Assembly (NCBI RefSeq): GCF_030445035.2
Contig: NC_080686.1
Coordinates: 1,153,931-1,217,930, forward strand
Reading direction: 5' to 3'
Source of the DNA: Dasypus novemcinctus
Taxonomy: Eukaryota > Chordata > Mammalia > Cingulata > Dasypodidae
DNA: 64,000 bases
Part shown: positions 24,998 through 36,990 of the stretch, in pieces
Layout: each line of letters starts with the position of its first letter
Numbering within the stretch: position 1 is the stretch's first letter
The notes under the pieces: model-generated
The model's database searches: none
Told to the model about the DNA's origin: nothing
Seen by the model: only the letters and a program-made list of their open reading frames with translations
Translations under genes and position numbers: made by a program

Positions 24998-25755
24998 AAA
25001 AGGGTCCAGTGTTCCCAGGATGGGAAGAGCTCTCTGATGAAAAGCACTGCGTGGGAGCACACCGTCCTGAGCAAGGCATCCAAGCTCTGCCCAGCAACAG
25101 GACATGAAGAAGTCTGCAACCCTGCTCTTCCCCAACAGCCCAACCACATGTTCATTTTCTGCTCCCCTTGCACTCTTGACCCTCTTAGGCAAGCTCATGG
25201 GGATCACAGAGCAAGAAGGTGGCTTGCGACGGTTTGCTCGGTCGGCCAGCAAACCACACTTCAGCCCGAGGGGTGACCGCAGTGGCTCTAAATTTAAATA
25301 TAAGCCCACTTATTGTATGAGTCTCCAGAAGTCAGAAAGAGGACCTAATCCCAAAATTTGAACCCTGAGCTCTACTTAACTACTTTACTACAATACTACT
25401 TTTCCAAAACCTAAAAAAAGTAAACCTAAAAAGGGACAGAAAATATTTGGAAACTCTGTTTCTGCTAATAGCGTAATATACAAAACATAAAGAGAATTAC
25501 TATAACTCAACAAAAGGACAAACAGCCCCATTAAAAAATGGGAAAATGGCTTGAATAGACATATCTGCCAAGAATATATACAAATGCCCAAAAAGCATGT
25601 AAACAGATGCTCAACATCATTAGCCATTAGAGAAATGCACATAAGATACCAAAAATAAAAATGAGGTGCTACTACACACATGCTTTAATGCTGGTTTTAG
25701 GGAAAAAAATGGTTTTGAGGATGTGGAAAATGTAGCCCTTGGAAATTATGGGTTC

Positions 25756-26393
25756 AAAATAAAATAAAAGTCACACAACCCACTTAAAAAATGGTCAAGA
25801 AATTTGAACTGACACTTTCTCAAAGAAGAAATTCAAATGGCCAAAAAGCACATGAAAAGATGCTCAAAATCACTAGCTATTAGGGAAATGTAAATCAAAA
25901 TTTCTAGGAGATACCATGTTACTCCCATCAGACTGGCAGCTATCAAAAAATAGAAGACTACACGTGTTTGAGGGGATGAGGAGGAATGGGAACACTCATC
26001 CAGTGCTATTGGGAATGCAGTAGAATCCGGCCATTCTGGAGAACAGTTTGGCAGTTTCTCAAAAAACTACCTGTAGATTTGCCATATGACCCAGCAATCA
26101 CTCTACTGGGTATATATGCAGAAGAACTGAAAACAAGGACACAAACCTATGCACACCAATGTTCATAGTGCCATTTTTCATTATTGCTAAAATTTGGAAT
26201 CAACCCAAAACCCATCGACAGATGAATGGATAAACAAACTGTTGTCTATACATACAATGGAATACTACTCAGCTATAAGAAGAAATACAGTACAAACAAA
26301 TGGGAAAACATGGATGAATCTTGAGGCCCTTATGTATAGTGAAGCAAGCCATGCATTGAAGTACAAATACTACATGACCTTTCTGATATGAAA
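25756..26393 (+). pseudogene. L1 ORF2 C-terminal remnant
   Basis: Two plus-strand frames (25986-26168 and 26194-26391) read as the C-terminal part of L1 ORF2p. The characteristic order is seen: a Gly-Thr-Leu-Ile start, a Trp-rich stretch, a Pro-Tyr-Asp-Pro-Ala-Ile segment, then TMEYYSAI and a Trp-Met-Asn-Leu-Glu segment. A frameshift separates the two frames and the N-terminal side is missing. The protein was the endonuclease/reverse transcriptase of the element. This piece lacks both catalytic domains. Confidence 0.9.
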
Positions 26394-27227
26394 TAATCAA
26401 ACCAAGCTGTCTCAGAGAGCTAGAAACTGGATGATAGGCTTACAGGAAATTGCAGGGAGAGGAAGGTTGTGCACTGATGTCTACATGAGTGAAATCTATG
26501 ATAAAGTGGAGGTTAAGCAGTTGTACAAGGAAGGGATAAGATGGGGGCATAGGGAAAATATTGGGTGGGTCTTTGCAGGTCTGAGGGGGTCTCGGGTGGG
26601 AGGATGGGTCAGATGGCCTAAGGAATCAGGGGGAGGGCTGGGGGAACAATTGAACATGGGAGATTGTTGGGTATGTGGTTTAAACTATAATGTTGACAAA
26701 CTCTTTAGAAAATTTAATAAAGAAGGATTATCTGGTTAAGTTCCTTAAGGTGGGGCATCTGGTACAGGGGCAGGCTTCTAGGGAGTGTGTGAATGCTCAT
26801 CTTCTCATAGTGTTATAGTGTGTTATATCATTGGGTGGAAACTCATACAATAAGTGGGAAGGTGTGCCCACATCCTGGGGAAGCCTGATCTTCTGAAATA
26901 GATGGAATTGTGTCTCTCAAGAGAATTGGTGGTTCCCAATGGGGGAGGACAGTCTAGTATATCAAGCCCTCAGCATTGTGGTAAGTATCCATGAATCTGG
27001 TCCTTCAAACAGTGAGTATTGGTTGTCACTGTGCATCCTGAGGGGAGGGAGAGAGAGGACTAGAGTAGATGGAAGCAGGGTAACTGGGGGTCAATGGAAG
27101 TGTTCCATAAGCTCATGCAATGACGGATATAAGACATGTTAAATTACACCAAAAATGTATAAAAGTCTATAGGCTAAAATGTAAACCATAATGTAAAACA
27201 TAAGGTAACTAAAATTTTAGAAAATTT

Positions 27228-27650
27228 GGGAAGTGGATTTGGCTCACCTGATAGAGCATCTGTCTACCACATGGGATGTCCAGGGTTCAAATCCTGCACC
27301 TCCTGACCCATGTGGTGAGATGGCCCACATGCAGCACTAATGCACACAAGGAGTGCCATGCCACACAGGGGTGTCCCCCATGTAGGGAAGACCCATGCAC
27401 AATGAGTGCACCCTGTAAGAAGAGCTGTCCCTCATGAAACAAAGTGCAGCTTGCCCATGAGTGGCACAGCACACATGGAGAGCTGATGCAGCAAGATGAT
27501 GCAACATAAAGAAACACAGATTCCCAGTGCTGGTGACAAGAATACAAGCAGACACAGAAGAACACACAGCAAATGGACACAGAGCAGACAACTGGGGGAG
27601 AGGGGTGGAGAAATAAAAATCTTGAAAAAATGAAAATAAAAAATAAAAGA
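27228..27650 (+). mobile_element. DAS-type SINE (copy 4), diverged
   Basis: The head is less well preserved (TTGGCTCACCTGATAGAGCA; box-B-like GGTTCAAATCC near 27292). The body and the AAATAAAAATC tail are clear. A short target duplication TTAGAAAAtt is visible at 27217-27227 and 27651-27661. Few CpGs remain, so this is one of the older copies. Confidence 0.85.
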
Positions 27651-27788
27651 TTAGAAAAATTGTACTGTCTAAAATATAAACCATAATGTAATCCAAAATG
27701 AAACCGTGTTTGATAGCTATGTTTCAATACCTTTACATCAGCTGCAGCAACTATAACATGAACATGTAAAAAGATCATTGCTGGGGAA

Positions 27789-27906
27789 GGGTGAAAAGGG
27801 TTTGATGTTGGATATATGGGAGTCCCCCATATTTTATGGGACTTTATGGGTGAAAAGGGTTTGATGTTGGATATATGGGAGTCCCCTATATTTTATGGGA
27901 CTTTAA
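27789..27906. repeat. 59-bp direct tandem duplication in the L1 3' UTR
   Basis: The stretch starting GGGTGAAAAGGGTTTGATG at 27789 is repeated from 27848 with one C/T difference. It lies inside the L1 3' UTR and looks like replication slippage. Confidence 0.9.
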
Positions 27907-29455
27907 CATGATTTAAAACATTTTTGAAGACAAAATTAAAAATTAGGGAAAAAAAGAAAGGATGTAGACACTGAGGAAGAAGTGAAAGAAACGGCCTTGC
28001 CACTGTACATACATGGCAACACCTATTAGAGTGATGAAAGGCAAAATGTCAAAACAAAGTTTTATGATATTTTGCACTTTTTAATACCCCAATTTATTTT
28101 TACTCTATTTAGTATTTCTAAAATAGTATGCAATCTACTACTAATCTTTAAACCTATCACTACTACTTCATTTTCATATTAATTGAATTTGGCAATATAT
28201 TAGGGTTCATTTTTGAAGATGTTTGGATCACAGAGGGGTCCAGCTATGGCAGAGGAGGAACTCTGGTATGGGGTGTTATTGATGGGGGACACAATGTTGG
28301 GAGGGAGTTCTCCAGGGCATGTATATAGGGTACATAAAATGTTTGGATATATTTTGGGTATATTCATAGTAGTTACTGTTACAAATGACAACTGAGGGAG
28401 TGCTGAGTTCCTAGCCAGGGAAATGTGTCACATTCCCCAATGAAACAGCAACAACCTCCATGTGCAAGGGCAAAGATCAGTGAAGAAGAATGCTCCAATG
28501 ATGAGCCCTTGATACTGAAGACTATGTTTATGAATCTGTGCGCCTGAAATTTGAACCAGGCCCAGAGCTGCAGGGTGCCTAAGAGTTACCTCCTGAGAAC
28601 CTCCATGTTGCTGAAATTTGACCACTGTCTAAGCCAAATTCAGCATGTAAACATATTACCTTACCATCCCCCCCAATGGGACATGACTCGCAGTGATGAG
28701 CATCCCTTGCCCTGAAGGATTATTACCAGTCACTAACTGGTGATGCAACTAGAAAAAGACCTTGAATAAAAGGGGGAAATGGTAAAGACAAATGAGTTTA
28801 GATGGTAAAGAGCCTTCAAAAAAGTCAGAAGGTCATCAGAGGGGTTGTGTTTATGCATGACTTAGCAGGATCCCAGAGATAGCCAAAGCAGATAAAACCC
28901 CAGGTACTGGTTCTCCTGAGGGTTATGGAGACACACAGGTTCTATGGTTTAGGCAGTTGGCTCTGGAGTTCAGTGCCTTGCCAGTGGGCCCTACTTTGGA
29001 ATTTGTGTTCCTGAGTGTGGAGTTGGACTTAGGTGAGACCTTTCTACACATGCCACTTCTGTCACTTTTACTGAACCTGTAGTTGGCACTGGGGTTGGTG
29101 TATACCCAGGAGACTTGAATCTCTGGACTTGCCATATGCCAGCTGGGCCCTGAGCCTCAGCAGAGTTGCAATTCCTACTCTTCATTTTGTTGGACTTACA
29201 CAGGTCAGCTAACAGGGAAATGAAGATTGTCAACCACCATACCAGGGAACCAAGAGTGCCTACAACTATAAGCAGGAGATTCACATCCATCAACCATGTG
29301 GGATCTAAACCCTCTCTCAACATAAAGGTCGAGAGGACATCACCAACCCAGGGTACACAGGATGGATGAATAAAATATGGATTAGAGTGAACTTACTGGT
29401 ATTCTACTAAGAACAATTGTGACTAGTAATGGAAGAAATTATAGCATTTATCTGG

Positions 29456-30480
29456 AGAAAGTGGCCACAGGAGCCTGGAAGACTGATGGGCAGACCTATA
29501 GGATGGAAAAGCAGGGCTGACAAGAGGACAAAGAGGAGATGCTGCCTCTGAGGTGGTGGATGTATCCCAGGAGGACCTTGCCAAGGTGGTACATGACCAC
29601 CTGCCCTGAATTTACCCATCCAGGTGTGTGCAGGTGTATAGGGGACAGTTCCCATCCTGGACAGCCAGGGTGTATGGCCTCCACCCCTGGTGCAGAAGAG
29701 ACCACTGCAGCCCAGTGGCCTGAGGAAGGTAACTTGGGACAATATCTCCAACCTGAAAACCCCTTACACACAAAGTTTAGGTGTGTTCCTCTTTAGGACA
29801 AGTTCATTGAGACCCCAGGAGCTGAAGGGAGACTTTGAATGTTTTTTCAGAAGGGCACTAAAGCCACTAATTTCTGTCAGGAACAGCTAATGATCAGGAG
29901 ACACTCCCAGCAAAGGCCTCCCTGCCCAGCAAGGGCTGTTGCCAGCTCCCTAAGGGTTTTTTGACAATCTTAGGGAGGAAGGCTGCAGAAAAGACCTCCA
30001 CCAGCCTCTTCCGTTACCTGTGCTTTGTCTAGGTGACTCGAGTGGGACTTTCAGGATGTTAATCCACCTAGTTATGCCACAGATTACCCTCAAGCAAAAC
30101 TGGATCACTCTTGGGGATTCCATGAGTGCTGGCATGAAAATGACACCATAAGAGGATTGAACTTTTTCAGAACTGTCATACAACCAAGGAGCATCAACCA
30201 ATATCCAGGCCAGACCTGCGGTGCCATCTCTGAGCCCAGAAGTCAGAGTCCAGCAGTTTCCACCATAAAATGTGAATATGAGAAATGTTATGAGCAACAC
30301 ATGCCCTCAGATAACAAAAGAGCACTGAAAAGGATTTTGGATTATCCTGTCACAAGAAATCCCACCTCTCTGGAAGGAAATGGCATTAGAAGTGTGACTA
30401 AAAATTCCTGGCTGCTCCACTGTGGATTTCCAAGTGAAATGATATGTTGTATAGACCTTGCCCAAAACCCACAGACCTGT
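29456..30480 (+). repeat. Partial copy of the long duplicated unit (middle part only)
   Basis: It matches about 22480-23400 of unit 4 (and the equivalents 5400-6340 and 16540-17480) in order and orientation. Landmarks are the blocks at 29540-29600, 30000-30060, 30170-30200 and 30350-30410. It starts abruptly inside the L1 3' UTR and fades around 30480. It is more diverged than units 1-4. Confidence 0.7.
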
Positions 30481-31631
30481 ACCAGTGTCACAGGAACAAT
30501 TTCAAGACACAGGTTCATATCTGAACAGGTACCTCCAGAGGAGATTTTGAGGAAAACTATTTCTAACCATCACCATAACCACAACTTTGTCCTTACCTCT
30601 CTAACTATAAACTTAAACTTCAGTGTCTCTCAAAACTTAACCCTCAATCTAACTCTGAAGGTGCACACTGGAATCTCCTGAGTAGTCCACAACCTTGACA
30701 ATATAAATGCTCAGCTACTGCCACCCAGACATCTATGGAAAAACATCATTTAGAATGTCCTATTGACTTCCAATACAATAAGCAATCTGACAGTTGGAAC
30801 TGGAAAATCGGCCTGAAATGCTGTAAGGGCACATGAACTATGAGACTTTTCTTGGCCAGGGCAGAGAGAGACAGCTGTTTTTCCCCAGGCCATATCAGCC
30901 TAAAGGGTCCAGCAGGACAACATTCCAGCCATTGAAGAGGGCCTGGGAGAAATTTTTCATGTTACCCTTGGAATCCCTGTCTCACCACTGACAGTTGCTG
31001 CTCAGGGCAAAGACCCTGGGAACTCCCTAGCAAGCTGACTTGGTTTTGGCTGTCGGACCATCTTCCAGAAACTTAGACCATCTGGGGGCTGCCTCATGAG
31101 GCCTCCAAACAGATGGCTGGTCCTGGCAGATGCTGGCTGGGTGGTGTGGATGTGCACCTTGGACCACTGTCTGAAGCCTCAGCAAAGGGTAGAAAGGAGG
31201 CTCCTGTCAGGTAAAGTGAATCTACTGCTCAGAGCCCTGAAGCAAGCTGGCTCTGATCTGTCCCCTGCAGTGAATTTGGAGAATTTGGTTGATGTTCACC
31301 CAAAAGGCATCAAAGGGTAAACTGGGTGGGACAACAAGCCTCCCCCCATGGCCCTGCAGGCCATCACCAGCAATTCCTGGTCTCCAAATGGAGACTTAAC
31401 TTAGTTTTGGGGGAGGCATAAGCTGCCAGGTACAAGTGTGAGCAAGGTCTTGCATGGATGGCTGGAGGCTCCTGACATGAAATGACATTGAGCATGGCTT
31501 TGGGAGACCATGAAAAGGCTGTATGTGTGGGGAGGAAACTCTGACATCATTGTTAATAAAGGGTAAAAATGTCACAGACACAGAAACTCAACAGTGTTTA
31601 ATAACATTGACCACAAATGAAGAGCAATAAT
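30481..31631. other. Unassigned stretch, possibly L1 5' region
   Basis: No gene is recognised. The part at about 30840-31330 is GC-richer and has the style of an old L1 5' region (31000-31320), but I could not confirm this. A few CCCTCAATCTAACTCT-like pyrimidine/A motifs occur near 30610-30660 and faintly recall the satellite at the right end. Confidence 0.35.
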
Positions 31632-31645
31632 AATGCATGATACCA

Positions 31646-32064
31646 GGAAGTGGGCTTGGCCCAATGGATAGGGCATCTGCCTACCACATGGGAGGTCTGC
31701 AGTTCAAACTCCAGGCCTCCTTGGCCCGTGTGGAGCTGGCCCATGCACAGTGCGGATGCATGCAAGGAGTGCTGTGCCACGCAGGGGTGTCTCCTGTGTA
31801 GGGGAGCCCCATGCACAAGGAGTGCACCCTGCAAGGAGAGCCACCCAGTGTGAAAGGAAGTACAGCCTGCCCAGGAATGTCACCACACACAGAGGGCTGA
31901 CACAAGATAATGCAACAAAAAGAAACACAGATTCCCGGTGCTGCTGATAAGGCTAGAAGCAGTCACAGAAGAACACACAGTGAGTGGACACAGAAAGCAG
32001 ACAATGTGGGGGGGGGGGTTGAGGAGGAAGGGGAGATAAATAACTTTAAAAATATCTACTAAAA
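31646..32064 (+). mobile_element. DAS-III-type SINE (copy 5)
   Basis: Box A reads TTGGCCCAATGGATAGGGCA and box B GGTTCAAACTCC. The tail holds a G-run and then AT-rich sequence. The 14-bp duplication AATGCATGATACCA flanks it exactly at 31632-31645 and 32065-32078. Confidence 0.95.
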
Positions 32065-32078
32065 AATGCATGATACCA

Positions 32079-33399
32079 TTACTAAGACAATCCTAGTAAG
32101 ATTTCTTACAGAGATGAGACTGTGACCCAGGTTTGAGGTTGAATTCACTGGTGTCAGGATGCACATTAAGAAACAATTCTTTCTAAGTAAGCTAGCACAT
32201 TGTCTGATTGCTACTCACTGCTTTTGAGACCACTGAGGAACCAGAACTAAGGGCAGCATTGTTCCACACCCCTCAGGTGAAACTGGCAGAGATGTCTTGA
32301 AACAGGGCTTTTTATTCCTGTTATCTTTTTATGTCCAGGAATCAACAAAAAGTTACAAGACCAACAAAAAGGGAAACTATAACCCACTCACAGAAAAAAA
32401 ATGTTTGCAAGAAAACATTCCTGAGGAAGCTCATAAAATAGAGCAATTTGTTTAAGATGTTAAATGACTTATCTTAAAAATATACATAACCTAAATGAAT
32501 CCATATGGAAAGAAATAAAGGAAAGCAGGAAAACAAAAAACTCACAGAATAAACTAGAGATAGAAATTATAAAAGAAGAGAAATTTGGAGCTGCAAAAGT
32601 ACAGTAATTGAATTTACTCAAGCAAAGAATGTAGTGAAAGGATGCAAAAATATTTCCACACAGTTATTAGCCAAATGAGAACACAAGTGGATATAACAAT
32701 ATTGGACAAAATTGACTAATTCAAATGTCTTACAAAACAGAATACACACATACATAGATCTACACTACATTGTTAATACTAACTTAAACCATGGACTACA
32801 GTTAATAGTACAATTATATGAATATGATATCATCAATTGTAAGAAATATTTCATACTAATGCAAGGTGATAATAACAGAGGTACATGGGAATCCTTTATT
32901 TTTTGGATGAGTATGCTCTAAACCATCAACTTCTCCAAAAAACAATTAAAAACCAAAATCAGTTACAAGACAAAACAGGAGGCTACCTATTAATGAAAGG
33001 CACAGTAAAACAGGATGAAATAAACATTTATGCATTTAAAAATAGTGCCCCAAAATACATAACTTAGAGATATAAAAATTGTTTAAAGTCTATGTTAACA
33101 GGCATGCAACATACAAAGATGTAATCTAAGACAGTAAGAACACAAAAAAAGAGGTGGAGTATTGTGGGGATAGACTGTTTATTACTGAGATGAGGTTGGT
33201 ACTAGTCTAACTAGGTTTTTTATTTTAAGCAGTTATTGTTAAATACAAAGGTAACCAATAATAACATAAAAATATAAAGAAGGAAAGGGAAGTAAATCCA
33301 AATAGTACAGAGCAGAAAGCCACAAAAAGGAAAAAAAACAGCATTACAGCCATCACTGAGGAACAATAAACATACATGACACGCAGAAATCAAATAGCA
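32079..33399. other. AT-rich stretch with probable old L1 debris
   Basis: There are no open frames of note. The part at about 32700-32900 resembles old L1 3'-UTR sequence seen again at 36340 and 40370 (a block describing CCATGGACTACAGTTAATAG). The rest is unassigned. Confidence 0.4.
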
Positions 33400-34664
33400 A
33401 AATTGAAAATATATTTTCTTCCTTCTTCTATTGTCTTAACTGTCAAAGGATTAAACTCCCCTTTTAAAAGAAAGAGATTGATAGACTGGATGAAAAACCT
33501 GATCCTGCTAAATGTGGTCTACTTTAGGTACAATCTCAAAAAGATGTAAATGAAAAATAAGGAGAAAAATTATTTCCATGAGAATGGTAATCACAAGAAG
33601 CCCCAGAGGCTATATTATTTTCAGAAATAGAGTCTTCAGGTATAAAAATTTTTACATTAATAAAAGGCCCAATCAACAAAGATATAATGGTGATAAGTAA
33701 TCTGCCATATATACAACCAATAACATCAGAGTACATGTGTACAATACATATGGAAATTTTTCCAGGGTATGCCATATATTAGACCATGTATAAAATGAAA
33801 ATAATATTTAAAATATTGGAATCATACAAAGGATCTTCTCAAAAATCAGTAGCAGGGGAAAACTGGAAAATTTACAAACATGTAGAGATCAAACAGTATA
33901 TTACTAAACATCCAAAGAGTTGAAGAAGAAATCTCAAGGGACTAATGAAATATCTTGAGATACTGAAATACAAAGCATTGCTGAAAGAAATTATTAAAGA
34001 CCTAAACAAACTGGGTATACATCCAGTGTTCATGAATTGAAAGACAACACTATTAATATATCAATATTGTCAAAAGAATCTACAAGTTCAATGCAATCCC
34101 TATCAAAATTCCAGTAGCATTTGCAAAAATGCTAAAGATGATTGTCAAATTCATAGGCACTCTAAGAGGTATTGCGTAAGCAAAACAAACTTGAAATAAG
34201 GAAAAATCTAAAGGAATCAGACTCGCTGATTACAAAGCTTGCTATGAAGCTACAGGAATAAACACTGTGTGGTACTGGCATATGAACAAATATACCAATG
34301 GACTAGAATTTAAAGTCCAGCCTAAAATCCACACATCTATGGGCAGTTAATTTTTGACAAATGCCCAAGTTTGTTCAATGGGGAAACAATAAATAATCTC
34401 TTCAAAATATGGTACTGGGACTACAAGAAATCCATATGAAAAGAATGAATGTGAATACCCCCTTATCATTATATGGAAAAATTAATTCAAAATAGATCAA
34501 AGATCTAAATATAAGAGCTAATACCATACAACTCTTAAAATAAAAGAGATAACTAACTTTAGCACCTTGAAGTAAGCACTGATTTTGTATTTTACAACAA
34601 TGCACACAAACAGAAAATGAAAAAAATAGCTAAACTGGACTTGATCAAATATACCTTCTTTTTT
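33400..34664 (+). pseudogene. Old L1 ORF2 fragment (reverse transcriptase C-terminal side), part 1
   Basis: The nucleotide order matches the region of L1 ORF2 after the reverse transcriptase core. It includes the segment around 34080-34130 (AATGCAATCCCTATCAAAAT and following), a segment at 34260-34400 and one at 34480-34560. No frame is open for more than about 67 codons. The match continues at 35866 after an insertion. Confidence 0.8.
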
Positions 34665-35865
34665 TAAAGGCTTAATGAATTTTACTACCTACTGAACACT
34701 GATAAGCATTCAGAATGGTATATCTCACTTCTTTCACTGCAACGTCATTTAGCAGGTGTGTCTATGTCACAGATGAAGTTGAAGAGCAGACTGACCATCT
34801 GTGCAAGAGCAAAAGGCAGCAAGGGAAGGGCAGGGATCCACAGGCTGAAGCCCAGCTCCAGACACTGCCTTCCCTTCATCACAGTTTAACTCAAACAATC
34901 CCAAACAATCCACAGCCATTCCATTTTTTCCCTCTAGGAGTACTCAAAAAAAAAAAGGGGGGGGGGTATTGAGAGTAGGGTAATAGGATGTAGGTAATAA
35001 GTATTGAGAATGGGATACTGAGGACAGAACGCTGAAAGTAGGGAGTGATGGCCTTCTCCAAACCTTAGCTCCACCAAGGGGAAGTGTCTCTACTGCTGTT
35101 GTGTGATCACACAGCCCTCACTGCCTACCTGTCCTCCCAGTCCTGCCCCCGTGCTCTCAAATGGCAGGTGTGCTGTCACCCAGCCTGAGATTCCCTCCCT
35201 GCCCCAGCCACATCTCCAGCCTGACGCCACCACACTGCCACTGCCCAGGGCCTAGTCGCTCTTCCCCTTGTACCTGTCCTTGTGCATCTTGTCATGGTGC
35301 TTCTTGACAGCCACAGCTTGTGGTGCTTGGCCACCTGGCTCTGGTCTTGCCACAGCCCTCAAAGGTACACATCTTGCTGTACCACACTGCTGCCACCACT
35401 GCTTCCCCCTGCTGGGACCTCCTGCTCCTCCAAGATGGCCATGCCACCTCTGCTGCCACCCCCACACCCACCAGGGCCTCCTGCTCCTCCTGCTGGGGCT
35501 GGCTCCTCCTCCTGCTCCTCCAAGATGGCCATGCCCTCTCTGCCCAGTGGGCCCAGATGGCCAGTGACTCTGCCTCATCTTCACCACCCATGCCATGCAT
35601 GGGGCCCCCACCATGGCCTTGCAGGACTGCATCAGGAGCAGGGTGAGTGGTGGGTGGCACCCTGGTAGCCCCTGTGCCTGTGTGCTGCTGGGACATGCAT
35701 GGATCCTTGGCACTACCTCTCCCCCACCTGCAGCCCAAAGTCACATGTGCATTGAGGCTCTGAACCTGAGTGGAAGGCTGCTGGGGGTACACAGGCCTCT
35801 GGTGTGCCTGCAGGGTGCCACCTCATGCAAGAGCATCTGTGCATCTGCTGGGGACCCATGAAACA
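34665..35865 (-). pseudogene. GC-rich 1.2-kb minus-strand insertion in an L1 fragment, candidate retrocopy of an unrecognised gene
   Basis: The insertion splits a continuous L1 ORF2 match (ends 34664, resumes 35866). Its left edge is a run of T (34665-34671), which is a short poly(A) tail if read on the minus strand. The minus-strand sequence has a GC-rich 5' part and an AT-richer 3' part, as an mRNA copy would. Overlapping minus-strand frames of 153 and 166 codons (35252-35713 and 35292-35792) lie in it. One includes a Cys-Thr-Phe-Glu-Gly-Cys-Gly-Lys-Thr run like the start of a C2H2 zinc finger, and the other ends in a basic tail KKHHDKMHKDRYKGKSD. The two look like frameshifted parts of one ancestral frame. 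I do not recognise the gene. A long A/G homopolymer lies at 34947-34967. No clear target duplication was found. Confidence 0.45.
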
Positions 35866-36060
35866 CAACTTCTGAGAGTCAAAGGACATTATCAATAAAA
35901 TGAAAATAAAATGTACAGAATGGAAGAAAATATTTGGAGTGTATTTTTGTTAAGAGTATGATATACAGAACATTTAAGGTATTACTAAATCTCAACAAAA
36001 AGCCAAACATCCCAACTTAAAAACTGTAAGAAATTACATTAATTATATTTTTCACATGCA
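35866..36060 (+). pseudogene. Old L1 ORF2 fragment, part 2
   Basis: It resumes where part 1 stopped (AAAGGACATTATCAATAAAA near 35880, then GGAAGAAAATATTTGGAG). This is the usual L1 order just before the ORF2 C-terminus. It fades by about 36060. Confidence 0.7.
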
Positions 36061-36345
36061 TCACTCTATTCTTAGCATCATGTAATAGTGACATTATTTG
36101 TGGTAGTTCATAGAAGAGCATTCTTATATTTGTATTATTAACCACTATTCTCATTAACCTCTGGGTTCACTATGTTATTCAGGCCCTAGATTACTCTTTA
36201 GCTTTGTTTCAATCAACATTTCCATGACTAGACACCCCTTTCAGTCACAGTAACTTATGGACTATAGTTAAAAGCAATTTTATGATACTCTTGGATCAAT
36301 GTCAAAGAAGGTACTATATCAATGCTAAGGATCAAAATATGGTAT
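36061..36345. other. Unassigned AT-rich stretch
   Basis: Nothing is recognisable beyond weak L1 3'-UTR-like sequence toward the right end. Confidence 0.35.
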
Positions 36346-36990
36346 TTTTTTCTTTGGGACTAAAGAAAATATTAGCTTTATTGAGGGAATGACTGTACAA
36401 TTCTGTGATGAAAGTGAGAGTCACTGAGTGTACACTTTGGATAGAATGTGTTGTACATGGAACTGTATAACACAGTGAACCATGTGGTTAACACTACAAA
36501 TAGGAGAGTGTTCTCTCATGTACCAGAACAAATGCACAATACTAATACATAGCATTAATAGAGACTGCATGGAAAAATATACCAAGTGTACACTATGGAC
36601 TATAGTTAGTTGTCATAGTCTGATCGTGTCCTTTCATAATCTGTAACAAATATAAGGTGCCAGTTGAGAGGTGACATATGGGAATTCTGTACATTATGCA
36701 TATTGTTTTATAAGCTCACAAGCTCTCTAATAAAACAAACAAAAAAGTAATGTACCTTGGATGGAATTCTGAGATAGGAAAAGTTTATTAAGATGAAGGG
36801 AATGCAAATAAAGTATGGAATTTGGTTCAAAATAGCATGGCAATATTTGTTCACGATAGTACTGTTTAAATGTAAGATGTTAAATATCTATTAAAGTAGG
36901 GGAATTCTATGGATTATCCTTGCAACTTTCTGTAATTTTAAAACTGTTCTAAAACAAAATACTTAATGAAAACAAAAAAATAATATGTGT
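36346..36990 (+). repeat. Old L1 3' end
   Basis: The block 36350-36750 recurs with moderate divergence at 40372-40795, where it lies between parts of the long unit and so has discrete ends. The following 200 bp end in a TTTTAAAACTGTTCTAAAAC motif common at L1 3' ends. It is non-coding. Confidence 0.65.

Larger units (their letters stand above)
20847..25755 (+). repeat. Long duplicated unit, copy 4 (truncated at its 3' side)
   Basis: It follows the unit from the common start (20847) through the GC-richer part and into the first L1-derived segment (about 25400-25740). It then joins a different L1 at about 25755. It is interrupted by a SINE at the start and by the HNRNPD retrocopy. Compared with unit 3, everything after the first L1 segment is missing, probably through recombination between L1 sequences. 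Confidence 0.8.
26394..29455 (+). repeat. Long L1 3' UTR of a lineage-specific L1, interrupted by a SINE
   Basis: The sequence continues from the ORF2 remnant without a recognisable break for about 2.6 kb, not counting the SINE (27228-27650). The part from about 27660 to 29455 is present in reverse at 49755-51660, and parts of it recur at 635-1205, 43645-48300 and 60805-61485. Those copies end in a poly(A)-proximal block similar to the one at 61380-61480, which is why I assign it to an L1 3' UTR. This copy stops inside the element at about 29455, where a partial copy of the long unit follows. Confidence 0.65.
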
